Shown here piece after piece: positions 27,401-42,400 of a stretch of 64,000 nt of DNA. Every line of letters starts with the position of its first letter. The first letter of the stretch is position 1. The stretch is taken from assembly GCA_032622095.1 (NCBI GenBank), contig CP136063.1:87517980-87581979 (forward strand), read 5' to 3'. The notes under the pieces are model-generated. The model had not been told where the DNA came from. It ran no database searches and saw only the letters and a program-made list of their open reading frames with translations. The stretch is from Siphonodentalium dalli. Taxonomy: Eukaryota; Mollusca; Scaphopoda; Gadilida; Siphonodentaliidae. Made by a program: the position numbers and the translations under genes.

Positions 27401-30400
27401 ACTTTATTGAAGTTAACGAAGAATTATTTGGGGATAAGGGTGTTAATAGAAAATATTAGATCGACGTGGGTTAAATCGATCGTGAATATCTGGGTGATTG
27501 GCGATAGTGGTGATAAGTGTTGATTGATATTGAATAGATTCAGCACAGGTTTCTCGATTGTTCTAAAGTGTGCTTGAACGCAAATGATGATTTTAGCACT
27601 CGTTCTACATGTTCGTTCAGCTTCTAAGGTGCACTGTTGGCCCACCCTCCCACCCAAATTTAGTAAAGTAAATAATTATTCGATTATATTGGCTTATGAA
27701 AAAGTTGATCATCAACATATATGAGAATATATACTGTGAAAGTTAGTTTCATTGTATGATACATTTTTATAGGATTACAGGTCTTTTGTGATTATATAAT
27801 GATAACAATATACATATGATTTGCATAATTTATTTGAAGCAAATGACATTAACCTGAATTTCTAGATTAAAACCTTCGTTTATATAATTCGTAGTTGTTA
27901 TTCTATAAATCATTTATGTTTGTTCGAGTGAAACAAGTTAAAACATAAAGTGGGCAACAATCACCCGGTCACCAGAGAACGATTTTATGAAGTTATAACA
28001 ACAAAGTCATGCAGATTTCATCATCAATGAGTCACCAGTGATGACTTATAGTATTATAGAGCCCAATTTCAGTGTGATTTTGTTCTGAGACACCAAACTA
28101 ATATCTGTTTTTTGAAAAGAAATCTTGCTACTCATTTGCGCGAAATTTAACTGGACTGTTCAAAGTTCGTACCCATTTTCGGGACAAATTTGGCTTAGAA
28201 ATAGAGCTTATGACAGGACCAAATCGGGTGTTTGCTAGATAATAACATAATTCTACTCACAGTTCCCACTTATTTTCTCTTCCTTTGTCTCAAATTACAG
28301 TACAGTCAATTTCAGTTAATTACATATCGTTTAAATGCATAATTTTGATATTTGCATAAAATATATATGCACAAGCCATTTTCTGATAAAAATGAATATT
28401 TTTTAATTGTTTATTTGCATAAGGGTCACACTGTATTTTGTAAATCGCCAAAAATATTGCTGAGACGGGGGAAAAAGTCAAATAATTGTGTCCAATTTAT
28501 ATCAGTTTGTAAATAAAATTTAGTTTGTAAAACGTATTTTATGGGATAACTTAATACAAAGTTGTTAGCGAAGACATTCTAACAACAATTTTCACTAAAC
28601 ACATGCTTTTCTATATCTTCTATCATGCTTCTGTTCACTTATATTTCCTGTACTATTAAAAAAACTATGACAAAGTTTGAGCTATGGCCATGGTTCATCT
28701 TGAATTTTAATTTTTGCATGACTAATTGCTTTGGCACACCCTACAGGCCGCATCCCTCATCCCATCATCACCAAATTCCATATGGATCTTCGGGGTGACT
28801 CTAGATGAGAGCCGTCAACTTTTTCCGAATTAATGCTCCTAAATTACCATTTCTTTGGCTTCGGGGGTAAAAAATATTTGATTCGAGTCGAGGAACCCAC
28901 CCATCAAAGCTCAGAGTGATCAGATATTGATTTTTGAAGTTTGTTCTTACTCGAGATGTGCAATTATTTGTGGCCCAGAACAACGTCATCAAATGGACGG
29001 TCTCGGACAAAATTGTGGATGATGATGGATAACTCTAAAATCAAGTGATAATACGCCCATATTTTGTTGAACAAAAAAATGTTGATAAATAACACATTTT
29101 GGGAAATTTTATACCATAGTTGACAGTGGTTAGCACTATTTTGTTGCAATTAATCGATTCATATAACTAGAGCGTATTTTAAAGAAATGTTGTTGTTGTA
29201 TCATGATTATATGGGGACCGTCGGATCTGATTGAGTACCTTTAAACAATACATCCTTCATCAGTTTGAATTTTGTTTGATTATATTGTTCTCACTGCTCC
29301 CCGACCTGGTTAAGCATAAAAACTTAACCAACAATGTAACACAATATCTCCATCAGTCAATCACAGTAACTAATAATATTGTTATCCCAGTGTACCTAGC
29401 TTTGAATGTAAACAAAATAATGTATTTTCCTCTTTTCTTATCTCAGAAAATAAAAGAGGAAAGAAGAAAGTTTTAGTACCAGGATCAACTGGGTCAAGGA
29501 ACCCCCTTTTCCTCGACATCTACTGCAAGGTATGGTATTGTTATACCCCCACTCTCAAAGAGAATGGGGGTATATATTGAGTTGACTGTATCCGTATGTT
29601 GTCTTAATGTTTGTCTGTCTGTCCATCCGTCTGTTCCGCCATATATCTCAGCCTTGGGTAACTTGATCTGAATGAATTTTGGTATGGAGGTTTGACATTA
29701 TGACTGCTTTCAAACGAGGGACAAATGACATTGTTTACATTCTTCCATTCTAGAGTTATCCTTCTTTATTTATTGCATGTTATGTTTCATTTCTAAAACG
29801 TTTTCATTCATTAAACCTTTCTCTACTGAATAGATTCCCTGTGAGTTATAAAGATATACATTGGAATGGTCAATTATTTGTTTGGTGTGATGTTCAGCAA
29901 ACGTGAGCAGACAAACAGACAATAAAAGTGCAGAAGTCTTCCTACACAGTATTCATTGGTGGGAAATGTTTTTTGTTTTTTGTTTTATTGATAAAGAAGA
30001 ATAATAACAAAGAAAGAGACAAAATACTTTCACTCATTCATGCTCTCAGTCCAAGACATGGAAGAGTTTTGCTCTTCCATGCCCTGGCCTACTTTCTTAC
30101 CTGTGACATGCAATTAGAATATATTTAAAGCCACACAATGTGTTAGGACAATATTAACAATCATCGTTCAACTTAAAAGCAAGACCAATAACCGATACGA
30201 GGTACTACCTTGATATATTTTTGCCTGAAATGGACTTTCTTTAGCAACAACAATGGTGATAAAAAACAATAGGTTATTTGTTTGTCTTCAGAATAACTTT
30301 AAATTTCCCTTATTAACCGGCTAAAGTGGTCGATAGTGCAGGATAGTGTGCAATATTTAAGGTTTGCAGATTCAATGTTCCAAACACTACGTGCAGCTTT

Positions 30401-33400
30401 AATTGATTTAAGTTCTGAATTTAACATAAACAGTTTAATTAGTAAATTTAACCATATTGAGACCGTATTGTCATTGGTGGGAAATGTTGAACTCAGAAAT
30501 GATCATTTCCAAATTAAAAAAACAGTTCCGATTTATTTTTCAAATGAATAACTGTAATTGTATTTTAGCTTCAAATAGCTAACAACTAAGACTGTAATGA
30601 TTAATCATGATATAATGACATAAAATCTGAATGTATCTGTCATTGTCATATTTAGGAGAATGTATATAGGAGATCTTTAATGCTGCACCAGTGCAGCTCC
30701 CATCATGAAAGTGTTAATCATGATATAATGACATAAATCTGAATGTATCTGTCATTGTCATATATAAGAGAATGTACTGACACAGGATCTTTAATGCTGC
30801 ACCAGTGCAGCTCCCGTCATGAAAGAGTTAATCATGATATAATGACATAAAATCTTAATGTATCTGTCATAATGATTATTCTTCTTATTTAACAGGATTT
30901 CCAGATTCATTTCTTCGGATTCAAGTTGACTCCTGAAAATCAAAATATGAAATCGGTGAGTAATACATCACATTGGTGAATTCTACCACAAATCAGGTAG
31001 TGATTATCTCAAATTAGGCTGGTCGACAGAGGGTTATATATATAGTAATGAAGGTTTCTTGGTATCTTTTTGTGGATGAAAATGTCCGGAAACTCATATC
31101 CAAAATTCGCTTTGAGCAAAATTTGCTGTTCTAAATGGTGTCCATGATGGCAGTTTGTATTGAACAATGCTTATTTCTGTGGTAGGTGCATCCACTGATG
31201 TCAAATTAGTAATAAAATTAAATATACACAAACAATGCTTAGTCGTAAACCATATCTGTAGAATCCCATAGGGAGCCTCGCATTTATATAAGAGAATACA
31301 TTGACCTAACAATATTTACCTTGACCTTGTAAGCCAGTGCATTCTCTTATATATGTGAGACTCCCTATGGGAGACATTCATATATAAGAGAATACACTGG
31401 CACAGAATCTTTAATGCTGCACCATTGCAGCTCCAGTCATGAAAGCGATATGTAGTGAGTAGTTCTTTTGCTGAAATTCACAGTGACTGTATTAAAGTTA
31501 CAAAACGCTGGGATATATAATTTAGGATGTAACCATGTCGGAGGATTTATGAATTTATTTTGACAGCTTATAACAGCGATAGTTCGTCACAGCTTCCCAT
31601 CCAGACCAGATCTTCTGTTTGCAATCGAGTATGGAAAAAATGCCGAACTACAACGTATGTTTGTTAATTATTCATTTTTATCCGTCTGTTGGAAAAACAG
31701 TTGTATTATGTAATCAGTCTCTTCATCCATCAGTCCGTTAACATTTTTGGTTTATGACCGATAACTCTAGTTTGGATTATTTGATCTGACCCAAAGAATA
31801 CAAGCCAAGTTCGAATATGAGTTCCGTCCAATTAATGTGGATTCCCGTCCATTTATTTTTACATGAGTTACGGCCCATTTCTACTTTAGAATATTTTTCC
31901 AATTTCAATACATTTTGGTTTTCGGTCGATAACTACCAGTTTGGATTATTTGATCCAAAGTTGGTATTTGTGTTTCTCAGCCAAAAATACAGGCCGAGTT
32001 CAAATATGAGTTCTAACCAATTATTTTGACATGAGTTATGACCGTTTTTCGACTAAAAATTTACAAGAAAACTAATGAGCATATTTAGCCATGGCCCAGC
32101 GATGCTCTTGTTATTATATGTACAGTAATGCCCTAAATAATCGACTCCTTAACCACAGCAGAATTATGGGTAATTTGAGAGCTTTCCGATGAATGGCAAC
32201 AAGCCATATTTCCGACTAAATCATGAAATATTACCCATAATTCTGCTGTGGTTAAGGAGTCGATTATTTAGGGCATTACTGTACTAGGTGTACTTAGATG
32301 TTTGCATTCATTATTTGTTTTCTCTAAGAGCTCTGTTATGATTCGCTGAGGGCGTGCCAATATTTAGACAATGACTCCCAATTCATCACACAATAATCAG
32401 CCCTTCAGTTAAAAGTCCCACTTCATGTTCAAATCTCCAGATCACATTATATTCAACATTCTCTATTATCTACCATTTTAAAGAAGAAGCTCCAAAACAT
32501 TGTATTATCAACTTATCCGGCTGAATAAACTGTGAACACATTGCTTTGTCGAGGTACTGACATGTGTTCTGAGTGTTTCTGTGCTTAATTTTGATCTGGA
32601 CTGTACTGCCAATCTATTATTCTAAATGGAAGAGGAATAACTCTATTTACTAATTTTGATTTTTGATTCATTTTGGGTTAAATAAAGTGGGTAGTCTTTG
32701 GGTGAATCTGAGAATCTCTATCACTTGTTGGACACTCCTAGGCCACAGCTGTTCTGTATCTTAGTGGAAAATATTGTGTTTGGTTTTATTTCATGCCAAC
32801 AATAGTCAATAACACTGACTCTGTATAGAAATAATCAGGGACTCAAACAATAAGTGGGATTTTAATTACAGTACATTTGAAATTTGGGCCTAGCATCAAG
32901 ATTAATTAACAGAATAAGTAGTTTATGTTTAACCCTTTCAGTGCCAAGTCCGATTTTTGTATCAACCCATATTTCCTTGATCATTTTTCAAATTTATTGA
33001 TTATAATAATGTGATACATTGATGGAAAGAGCTCTAAATTTCCTTGATAATTTTTCAAATTTATTGATTATAATAATGTGATACATTGATGGAAAGAGCT
33101 CTAAGAGCTCTTTCCATCAATGTATCACATTATTATAATCAATAAATTTGAAAAATGATACTTAAAGGGTTAAGAGTATCTTTACCATCCATTCAACTTA
33201 TTTTAATGGGATTTCATTGCCTATTATTTGCATAAATTATCATAACATCCATACCAATGAAGACTTGGCCAATCCAATGTTTACTATTATGGAGAATCCC
33301 TTTAGACGAATACAAGAGAAGTTGGCCCCATGTGAAGACAGCCCCCTATGAAGATGGTCCTATGCAAAGTCAATCTCCATTTATTTAGTATTTGTGTCAG

Positions 33401-36400
33401 TTTCTGAATGCATATTTGTAGTACTAGCCCATCCTGTTTACAAGTTATCACATGTTGTGACAGTGTGAATGAAAATTTATAGAACATATAAGACTACCCT
33501 CGAATATTAATTATGACTATTATATGGATTCTTTCTTACCATCTGCAATTACCGAATAGAACAAACTGTCAGAAACTACAAAGAGCAGCAGTACAATCGA
33601 AGACTTCAAAAAGGAACTGAACAGTGACAATATACGTCCACCTGCCTATTTTTATCATAGTAAATGTCGTAAATCTCATATCCTCCATACCCGGTTAAGA
33701 TTGAACTGCAGCCACCTAAGTGGTGACCTGACAGATAACCATGTAAAAATTTCCCCCTTCTGTCTATGTGGGGAATTTGAGACAACTTACCACTATCTCT
33801 TTGAATGTACATTTTATCAAGAGCCCAGAAGAGAACTATATGACTCCCTACAAAATGTTGCCTTATCTGAGAATACACTAATGCGGGGGTCAAGAGAGCT
33901 TAGTCTTCGCGAAAACAAACAAATATTTAATGCAGTACAGACATATATTATGAGAACAAAAAGATTTCCATGATCTGTATGGGTAACAAATTGCTTTGGA
34001 TTCCGGCCGCGTTATGCGGCAGCACGATGTTCTCCATTATATATGTAGTACTAAATGTCTTCCGATAACGATTATTTTGTAAGTTACTTTACTTGTCACT
34101 ATCCTGTATATACGTGAAATGATTCTACGTGAAGAATGCAGCGATATTCACAGTAAACCCCATTGAAATAGGAATTGGCCATTGCGATTGACCCCCTCCC
34201 ATGGAGCCTGACGCCAGGGTTTCCGCCAGGCCGGCTGCGGGTCCGTCCCACGGACCCATTCCCCTCGCAGATGATCTGTTTGATTCATACATGTACCAAA
34301 AGTCAGCAGCAATATGTCATAAAAAATCTGGCTGCAACGGGAGTTCGGGGGGTTAAACAGAATACTGTTGAAAAAGCGGGTCAATTGTGCACAGTGTGTT
34401 ACCGGTACAGCGTAACCCTTTGAAATCAAAACTACAAAACAAAACTACAACGTAATGTTTGGTGTGCATTGAAATAGCGACGTTATATACAGCGTAATAA
34501 ATGTCGCTGTAACATCAAAGAATGTCGGACTGCTGAGTACGGATATTATTTTGAATGTGATTTCTGTCGTTGAAACTACTCATGCTCGGAGATCCCGTGC
34601 TATCGTACGATTACATAATTTGATCAAAGAATGCCAATTGCTGAGTTAGGCAGAGTAGGGATCATCATACGCCAACAGGCGGTTCTCATACCAAAGGAGG
34701 TATCTACCTCCGAGATCCCGTGCTATCGTACTATTACAATACGGAACCTGTCCCAAATCAGTCTTTATAGCGGGAATTCATAGTGACAACACCATTCATT
34801 TGACCCATATTACATGCATGGAGGATAAACACAAAAAACATACCCCCCCCCCCCCCCCCCCCCCCCCCTCAAATATGGAGATAAAGTCAAAGTACGGTCA
34901 ATAATAGTTTCGTTGTCCCGCCTGGGTCCCCAAACACAAACAACGGCGCACATGTTCCCATTTCCCGCCAAATCTCAATTATATTTCGCCGCTATAAATA
35001 TCTCCTGCAGACAAACCCTGCAGTATATATGACGTCACAGTGCACAAATAGTTTTACAATTGACAGAATACATGGAATATATCAGTTTCATTTTCACGGA
35101 AGCTACTTGAAATTCTAGGAAATACTTAATTCAATTCTCCCAGCTATGTATTATTGGACAATGCATAGATGTTTTTTAGTGTTTAGTTTCATTATACCTG
35201 TCAGAATCTTATTGTATAAAGTTATAAACACTGTAACTTGTAGCTTGATATAGTCTTATGTGCGTAATTACATGATTAATTATCTGGATACCATCAACAG
35301 AATTAATGCACCCACGGAAAATGATCGACTTGCATAATATACGTGGCTTTGGATTACTTTGTGGGACACTCAGGTGCAAGGAAATGGCTACTTTTCAGTG
35401 TCAGATACGGACTCATTAATTTCCCCTTGGCGGAAACCCTGCTGACGCATGCATATTACTACGAGCATAATTTTCATCACGCAGCAACTAAATTATTGAA
35501 AACTCTGTCCCCTCTACTTTCTCACTCTCCCTCTCATTCTCTCTCTCTCTTCTCTCTTTCTCTCTCTCTGCCTCCTGCTATCCCTAACACTATCTTCCCG
35601 CTGTGTCCATCCCAACTTAAACTTAGTTACTTCTCCTTTAAAAAATATTATTTCTATTATTTCCCGTCTGATCGATACCCCTCCCTCACTTATTGGGGAA
35701 GGGGCATGTCGCCAAAGAGGAGAAGACTTCATATAAGCCCTCGGGCTTGTTGTCTGATCCTCATTTCCATACATTATCTCTTATATGTTGTATATTTATG
35801 TCATTTGTGTATTATGTGTATTATGTTTGGATTTGGAAATAAAAATATGTTTACACTAATGAAAATTTGAAATGTGGGCATTTACTCCAAAAAATTACAG
35901 ATTTTTTTTTAAAACAAATATTTTACCAAAATTTACTTAAACGTTTCTTTGTTAGGCTTATACATATTATAGAACATACATTCTAGAACATAAAAATGAT
36001 TTACAAATATTTCTAAACATAATATGTAAATTTATGTGAATTTCTTTTCCTTCCCATCTCATAATTGAATAGGGTCAAATTCGCATGGGCTGTCTTTGTA
36101 GAGGGTCATTTTTCGCATGGGACCGACTTCTCCGGATACCATTCAGACATCAAAGTATTAACTTTGTGACTTTCAGCCGAAACTATAGACACAAATTTGT
36201 TCGAAAATAAAGCTGATTGGAATGATGAGCTATCTCGACAAAACTGCGGCTCGAAATGGAGGGTGACTGATGTCAACTGCTCGGAGTCATTATCAGTTTA
36301 CTCTGTTTCATCAAGGTAATTAGCCTGAAATAAACAGCATTTTGGGACAAGTTGAAACAAAATATTTTAATCACAGAAAGAAAATGATTAACCTATTAAC

Positions 36401-39400
36401 CATTTCTTTACTAAATACTCAGTCTCTTTGAAAAGCTGATGAAAATCCTATATCGGAATTACGTCTCTAGAACTCGCTATTAAAATTAGGTACTGTGTTG
36501 AAGGGATTCCCTCCATCTCATTGGAGAGTGGCACAGACTGCATGCGATTTTATTGGTTTAGAAGATCACGTCATAGATCAATGACCTGTTGACAATTTTC
36601 CCAACATTGTCAAACTCAACTATTGTTTGAAAACTGAATACAGGCGATATATCCATAATTAATTTTACTCATCACAATATAGGAGTCATCATCTTTGAGG
36701 TTTTTTTTATCAGTCAATGATATTCATGACTGATTAATCTTTCGCATCTAGTTGTATTTATAACTATTTCTATATACTATGATTCTCACAAACATTTACC
36801 TCGCCAGGAATGCACTCCATATTTGGAAACGGTTTATTACGTCATGTTGGGAATGCCACAACATCGTAGAAATGTAATATTATGGTCATTTCTAGAGACG
36901 TAATTCCTATATAGGATTTTCGCCGGCTTTTCTAAGAGACAGCTAAATACTCATTGATGATTAGTTCCCTTAGGAAATGTTCAGGCCGTTTCTTGAACAA
37001 GCCTTGAAATAGTGTGCCTGTCATTTGCAGAATGAGATCCCCAGAGGGTGAATTTAGTGATGCCACCCCGCATAGCGGGCTAGCATCACCAAATTCACCC
37101 TCTGGGGACCTCATTCTGCAGAGTTGTAAGCAGAATGAGGTCCCCAGAGGGTGAATTTGGTGATGCTAGCCCACTATGTGGGGTAGCATCACTAAATTCA
37201 CCCTCTGGGGACCTCATTCTGCAAATGACAGGCACACTATTTCAAGGCTTGTTCTTGAACTTATTATCTGAACAGTTCCCTCCAATTAATGGGAATCCTT
37301 CTGCACTTGTATTATCATTTTGTCTGTCTGTAATCTGCTTATATTTCTTAACATCCCTCCAAATTAGTAATTGATATAGAGTAGTTATGTTCGTTACATA
37401 GAAAGTCAATGTTCATTGCCTCTTTTCCTTTTCAGTCTTCCGAAGTACTTTGTTGTTCCCAACTGTCTGTTCAACAATGAACTGAAAGAAATTGCTGCAT
37501 TTTATACAGAGAGCAGAATCCCAGTGAGTCAAAGTTTGGCATATTGCCCTGTATATTACCCATTATTACCACTCTAGTAGATTAACAGTATTTTACCAGC
37601 ATGATAAGATTCCATTATTTTGAGGCGAAGTTGACTGGAAGTGGGCGCTGGGCGTTAATGAAGCTTTGTTTTCATCAAAGCCCGCTTCCGGTTTAGTCAC
37701 CGATCTCGTGATCACACGAGGACAGAGTGGTAATAATAGTAATAACATGATTTTGGTGGGTGCTATAGTTTATTAACAGCCCTCCAGAAATGATTAACAG
37801 CCCTTGGTCCTGTTAGCGGCCCTCGACTGTGTCTCGGCCTCTGATATGCCCTCAGGCTCTGATATGCCCTCAGGCTGTTAATCATTCCTGTCGGGCCGTT
37901 AATAAACCATAAAGCCCTCAAATATCATGTTTTTGGTATATTAATCAAACTTAGGCCATGCAAAGTCAATTTCCCGTTTCTCAGGATCACATGCATTGTC
38001 CCTAAACCCAGCATGTGCAACCTTTCTGCGTCGGTGCATCTGACAATCCAACACCATACTTATCTTTTGGGTGACCTCTAGCTGGGAGCTATTGATTTTG
38101 TTAAAAAAAACATCATGTTGACATCATTACATCCACCACGCTAACTGTTTGGCTATCGGGCTCCCGTTAGATGGAAGATATTGAAATGGAACGATTTTTG
38201 TTGAAAAACATGTTTGCTGGCAGCCCTTTTGGATTTTATTCTTTGCATGACTAAATTCGTTGGCACGCCTTACAGGACACATCCCTCATCCGATTGTCAC
38301 CAAACATTATATGATTAATTTTCAGGGTGGTCTATAGATGGAAGCTATAAATTTTTTTTCCAAAATAACAAAAAAAATATGGCCACCAGCAGCCATCTTG
38401 GATTTAACATTTGAATCCATTGGCACACCCGGCCCTACAGCCCTACAGCCCACATTTCTAAGAGAAATGTTTTTTTTTTAAACTTTACAGACATGTTTAG
38501 GATCACTTCTAGATGGGAGCTGTCAAATATGAACACATTTTTGATGAAAAACATGGCTGCAAGTAGCCGTATTGGATTTTTCTCTTTTCATTACTAAGTA
38601 CATTGGCATGCCCTACAGACAACAATTTTCATCCAATTGATCCCAAATTTCATATGGTTCTTCGGATTGACCTCTGGTATTACAACATACAACTGTTTTC
38701 TAACGGACAGATAAAAGTTTAACTTTCCACAGTCCTCATCACTCCATTGGCTGTGATGTATGACATTATTCCCTCTCCATGTTGAGCTACAGTGTCATTG
38801 ACACTTTCATTTTCATGTTCAATCTATCAGTGGAATGTTTTAATCGGTATGAAATAATTACAGTATGTTTTTAATACAAACACGCATGGAAATAAGATCG
38901 AACAGACCCATTTCCCATTTCAAATTTCAGATTCATTACTAGAATCAAACATTTGTTAGACAAGCAATGCTTTCCGTCAACAATCTCAATTATAATTGCG
39001 TTGATTGGGGAAATAATGGACAGTCAACTGAAACTAGACATGGAGCTAGCCGATGCTGAGGTAGGATGCTTCGTTGGCGTAACCACAGAAACAAAAGATA
39101 AAATGTAAATACACACGTGCATGTTTGTTTTTTTAAATAAAAAACTGGAAATTTAACTTTTTTAAATTTATTTTTAATTTATTTATTTATTTATTTAGCG
39201 TTATACAATGGAATATATACTAAATATATGAATACATATAGAGGTATATCCCTTATAAAGCTTTAATATGCAGAGAATGATAGCAGTTAGCAGGTTTTGC
39301 ATTTTGTAAATAGTACGGTGGCCAGTGTTTCCTATGAGAGGGCCTACACGGGGCTGAATTTCATATGGAATTATAAAATGCTGTATTTTTGTAAAAACAA

Positions 39401-42400
39401 AACAACTTATCTTACAATTGTTGAGAAAATTGTCAGAAGCCAATAACAATACTACCTGAACAGACACGTGGTGACGATTTTGTCCATTGACCTTAGCAGT
39501 AGATTCAAATCAACATATCCCTTCTTTTCCCCCATAGAAATGAATAGCAAAATTTGAACCTAATATTTCAGTATTTGTTCATTTTGCAGCAACAACAACA
39601 TGTATATTTTTCACGTTCTGTCCATGCGCCGGTCTGAAACAAAATTACCAAAGCGTGTGAGCACCGATTGTTTCTTACTCCACGTGTAGATGTTTTTATC
39701 TATTGACTAGGGTACAATTTTCAATTTGATTTCTGGCAACGATAAGACATTTTTCCGTATCGTGTAGCTGCCTTCAGCTTTGTGACGTAAGCAACATTAT
39801 GATATTCCTGAATCGAGGCACTTACACAATACAGAAAAATTTCTGTGTGGTTCCCAGAAATAGCATGGGGTTCGATGTTGACCACACAATATGGGTTTAT
39901 CTTGTGTAGATCGACCAATAAAATTGAAATTGAAGATAGCACAATAAATTGATAAAGAAGCGATCTTTTCTCCATTCAAGTCATATCATTGTAGTTTTCT
40001 CCATTCAAGTCATATCATTGTAGTTTTCTCCATTCAAGTCATATCATTGTAGTTTTCTTAATATTTTCTCCATTCAAGTCATTTCATTGTAGTTTTCTTA
40101 ATATTTTCTCCATTCAAGTCATACGATTGTAGTTTTCTTAATATTTTCTCCATTCAAATCATATCATTGTAGTTTTCTTACTATTTCTTCTTCAGGCATG
40201 GTGTTACACCCTCTCTAATTCAGCGAGTCTTGTGCGAGCTGCTCAACTGTTGTTACTAAGTCCAGAATCAAATGCAGCTGAACAAAGGTCAGAGTGATCA
40301 GATATCAATTTTTTAAATCAATTATTTTTCATCACCGATAATATTAAATGACCCAGTAAATGGTCGATGAGAAGACCGTCTCGGACCAAATTGCGGATGA
40401 AGATGGATAACTCTAAAATCAAGTGGCTTTTTTATGTCAGATATTTGACAAACAGCCAAATTTCATTGAACAAAATGTTGATAAATAACAGGTTTTGGGC
40501 AATTTTATACTATAGTTGACTGTGGTTAGCATTATTTTTGGGCAATTACTCGAATACGATAACTGAAGCAGCATTTCAAAATTTATTGGGATCTGATGAT
40601 ATGGGGACCATCGAATCAGATTGAGTACCTTTAGTTATCAGAATCAATTAATTACAACAAAATAATGCTAACCACTGTCAACTATGGTATAAAATTTCCC
40701 AAAGCATGTTATTTATCAACATGTTGTTCAACAAAATATTATCACTTTATTATCACGAAAATTTGGCTGTATTACCACTTAATTTTAGAGTTATCCATCT
40801 TCATCTGCAATTTTATCCGAGAGCATCACCTTGACAAATTTTTTTCCAGGCCACAAATAAGTACACATCTTGAGATTAACAAATTTTAAAAATTGACACA
40901 TTGAGCTTTGATGGGGTGGGTTGCTCAACTCGAACAAATCTTATGATGTATGTTATTGTAATACAATGTTTTGTCTTCCAACACATGTACACATATGGTA
41001 CACATAATGTCAACATCTAAATCTCATATCAGGTTTGCTAAAATAATAATAATAATAACCAATCCATTTAATAAGATGCATGCGACAGGCACCAGTAGAC
41101 TGGAATTAGTTTAAATGCGTGGGACAATTATTACCCCGATGAGCCTGAACACTCAGTTACCATCTACTGCTCCCCGGGGACAGGGGAGGTACAGCCACAA
41201 TGTTGCTAGTGGCTAGCATACTGTCAAGGTCTTTCACTGCTCATTGTCATCTACCCTTTTTATAACCCCCCGCAACGAAGTTAGGGGGGGGTATACTGGA
41301 ATCAGCTCGTCCGTCCGTCATCCGACCGTCCGTGTGTGGACACAAATTTGTCTGGAGTTTTTCTCAGTCGTTTTATGATCAATTTCCGTGAAACATGGCT
41401 CAGATATCAACCACCATGGTAACCTGTGCACCTGCAATTATGACGTCTGTCGGACTTTTATTGGTGGAGTTATCCCCATTTTTTTACTTAGAATTTTTTT
41501 TGCAACATGCATAATTTTGTCCGAGCTTTTATTCCTACACTTTTAGGTCAATGTTTTTATACGCCCTTTTGAAAAAAAGGCCGTATTATAGTATTGGTCT
41601 GTCCGTCCGGGCGTCCGGGCGTCCGTCCGTTAACCTGTTGTCCGGATGATAACTTTAGTTAGAGTGAACCAAAATTAGTAAAATTTGGTATGTGGGTTTA
41701 TTAGCCGAAAAGTAAGTTCAAGTTCGAATTTGGGTTCCGCCCGCCAATTTTCACCGGAGTTATGCCCCTTATTTAACGTTTTTTGACTTAGAAAATCCTT
41801 GAAATTTGTTGTCCGGATGATAACTTTAGTATAGTTTATCGGAATGAATCCAAATTTGGTATATTACTTTCTCCCACCAAAACACAGGTCAAGTTGGAAC
41901 TTGGGTTCTGTCCGACCATTTTTGGCAGAGTTATGCCCCTTTTTCGACTCAGAAAATTCTGTTTTTCTTATGTTTTTTGGTTTCCGGATGATAACTCGAT
42001 TTTGGAATGTTTATACGCAAAACCCGTATTTTTGTGGATTACATATATCGAAATACAGCTCAAGTTCGAATTTCGTTTTAATCCGATAATTTTTGCGAGA
42101 GTTATGGCCCCTTTTTTGACGTAATTTGACTTAGAAAATCCATGAAATTTGTTGTCCGGATGATAACTTTAGTTAGAGTGAACCGATTTCAATCAAATTT
42201 GGTATGTGGGTTTATTAGGAGAAAAGACAGCTCAAGTTCGAATTTGGGTTCCGTCCGCCAATTTTCACCGGAGTTATGCCCCTTATTTGACGTAATTTGA
42301 CTTAGAAAATCCCTGAAATTTGTTGTCCGCATGATAACTTTACTAGAGCTTATCGGATTCAATGATAATTTGGTATATTACTTTCTCCCACCAAAACACA

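Noticed and set aside
35343-35870. 175-codon ORF, the second longest in the window
   Set aside because: Low-complexity LSLSL tract from a CT microsatellite, no domain, ends in repeat-like sequence, lies inside intron 7 of the mtmr10/12-like gene.
36932-37374. Two nearly identical peptides (RSPEGEFGDASP) on opposite strands
   Set aside because: A direct consequence of the palindromic N element, which reads the same on both strands.
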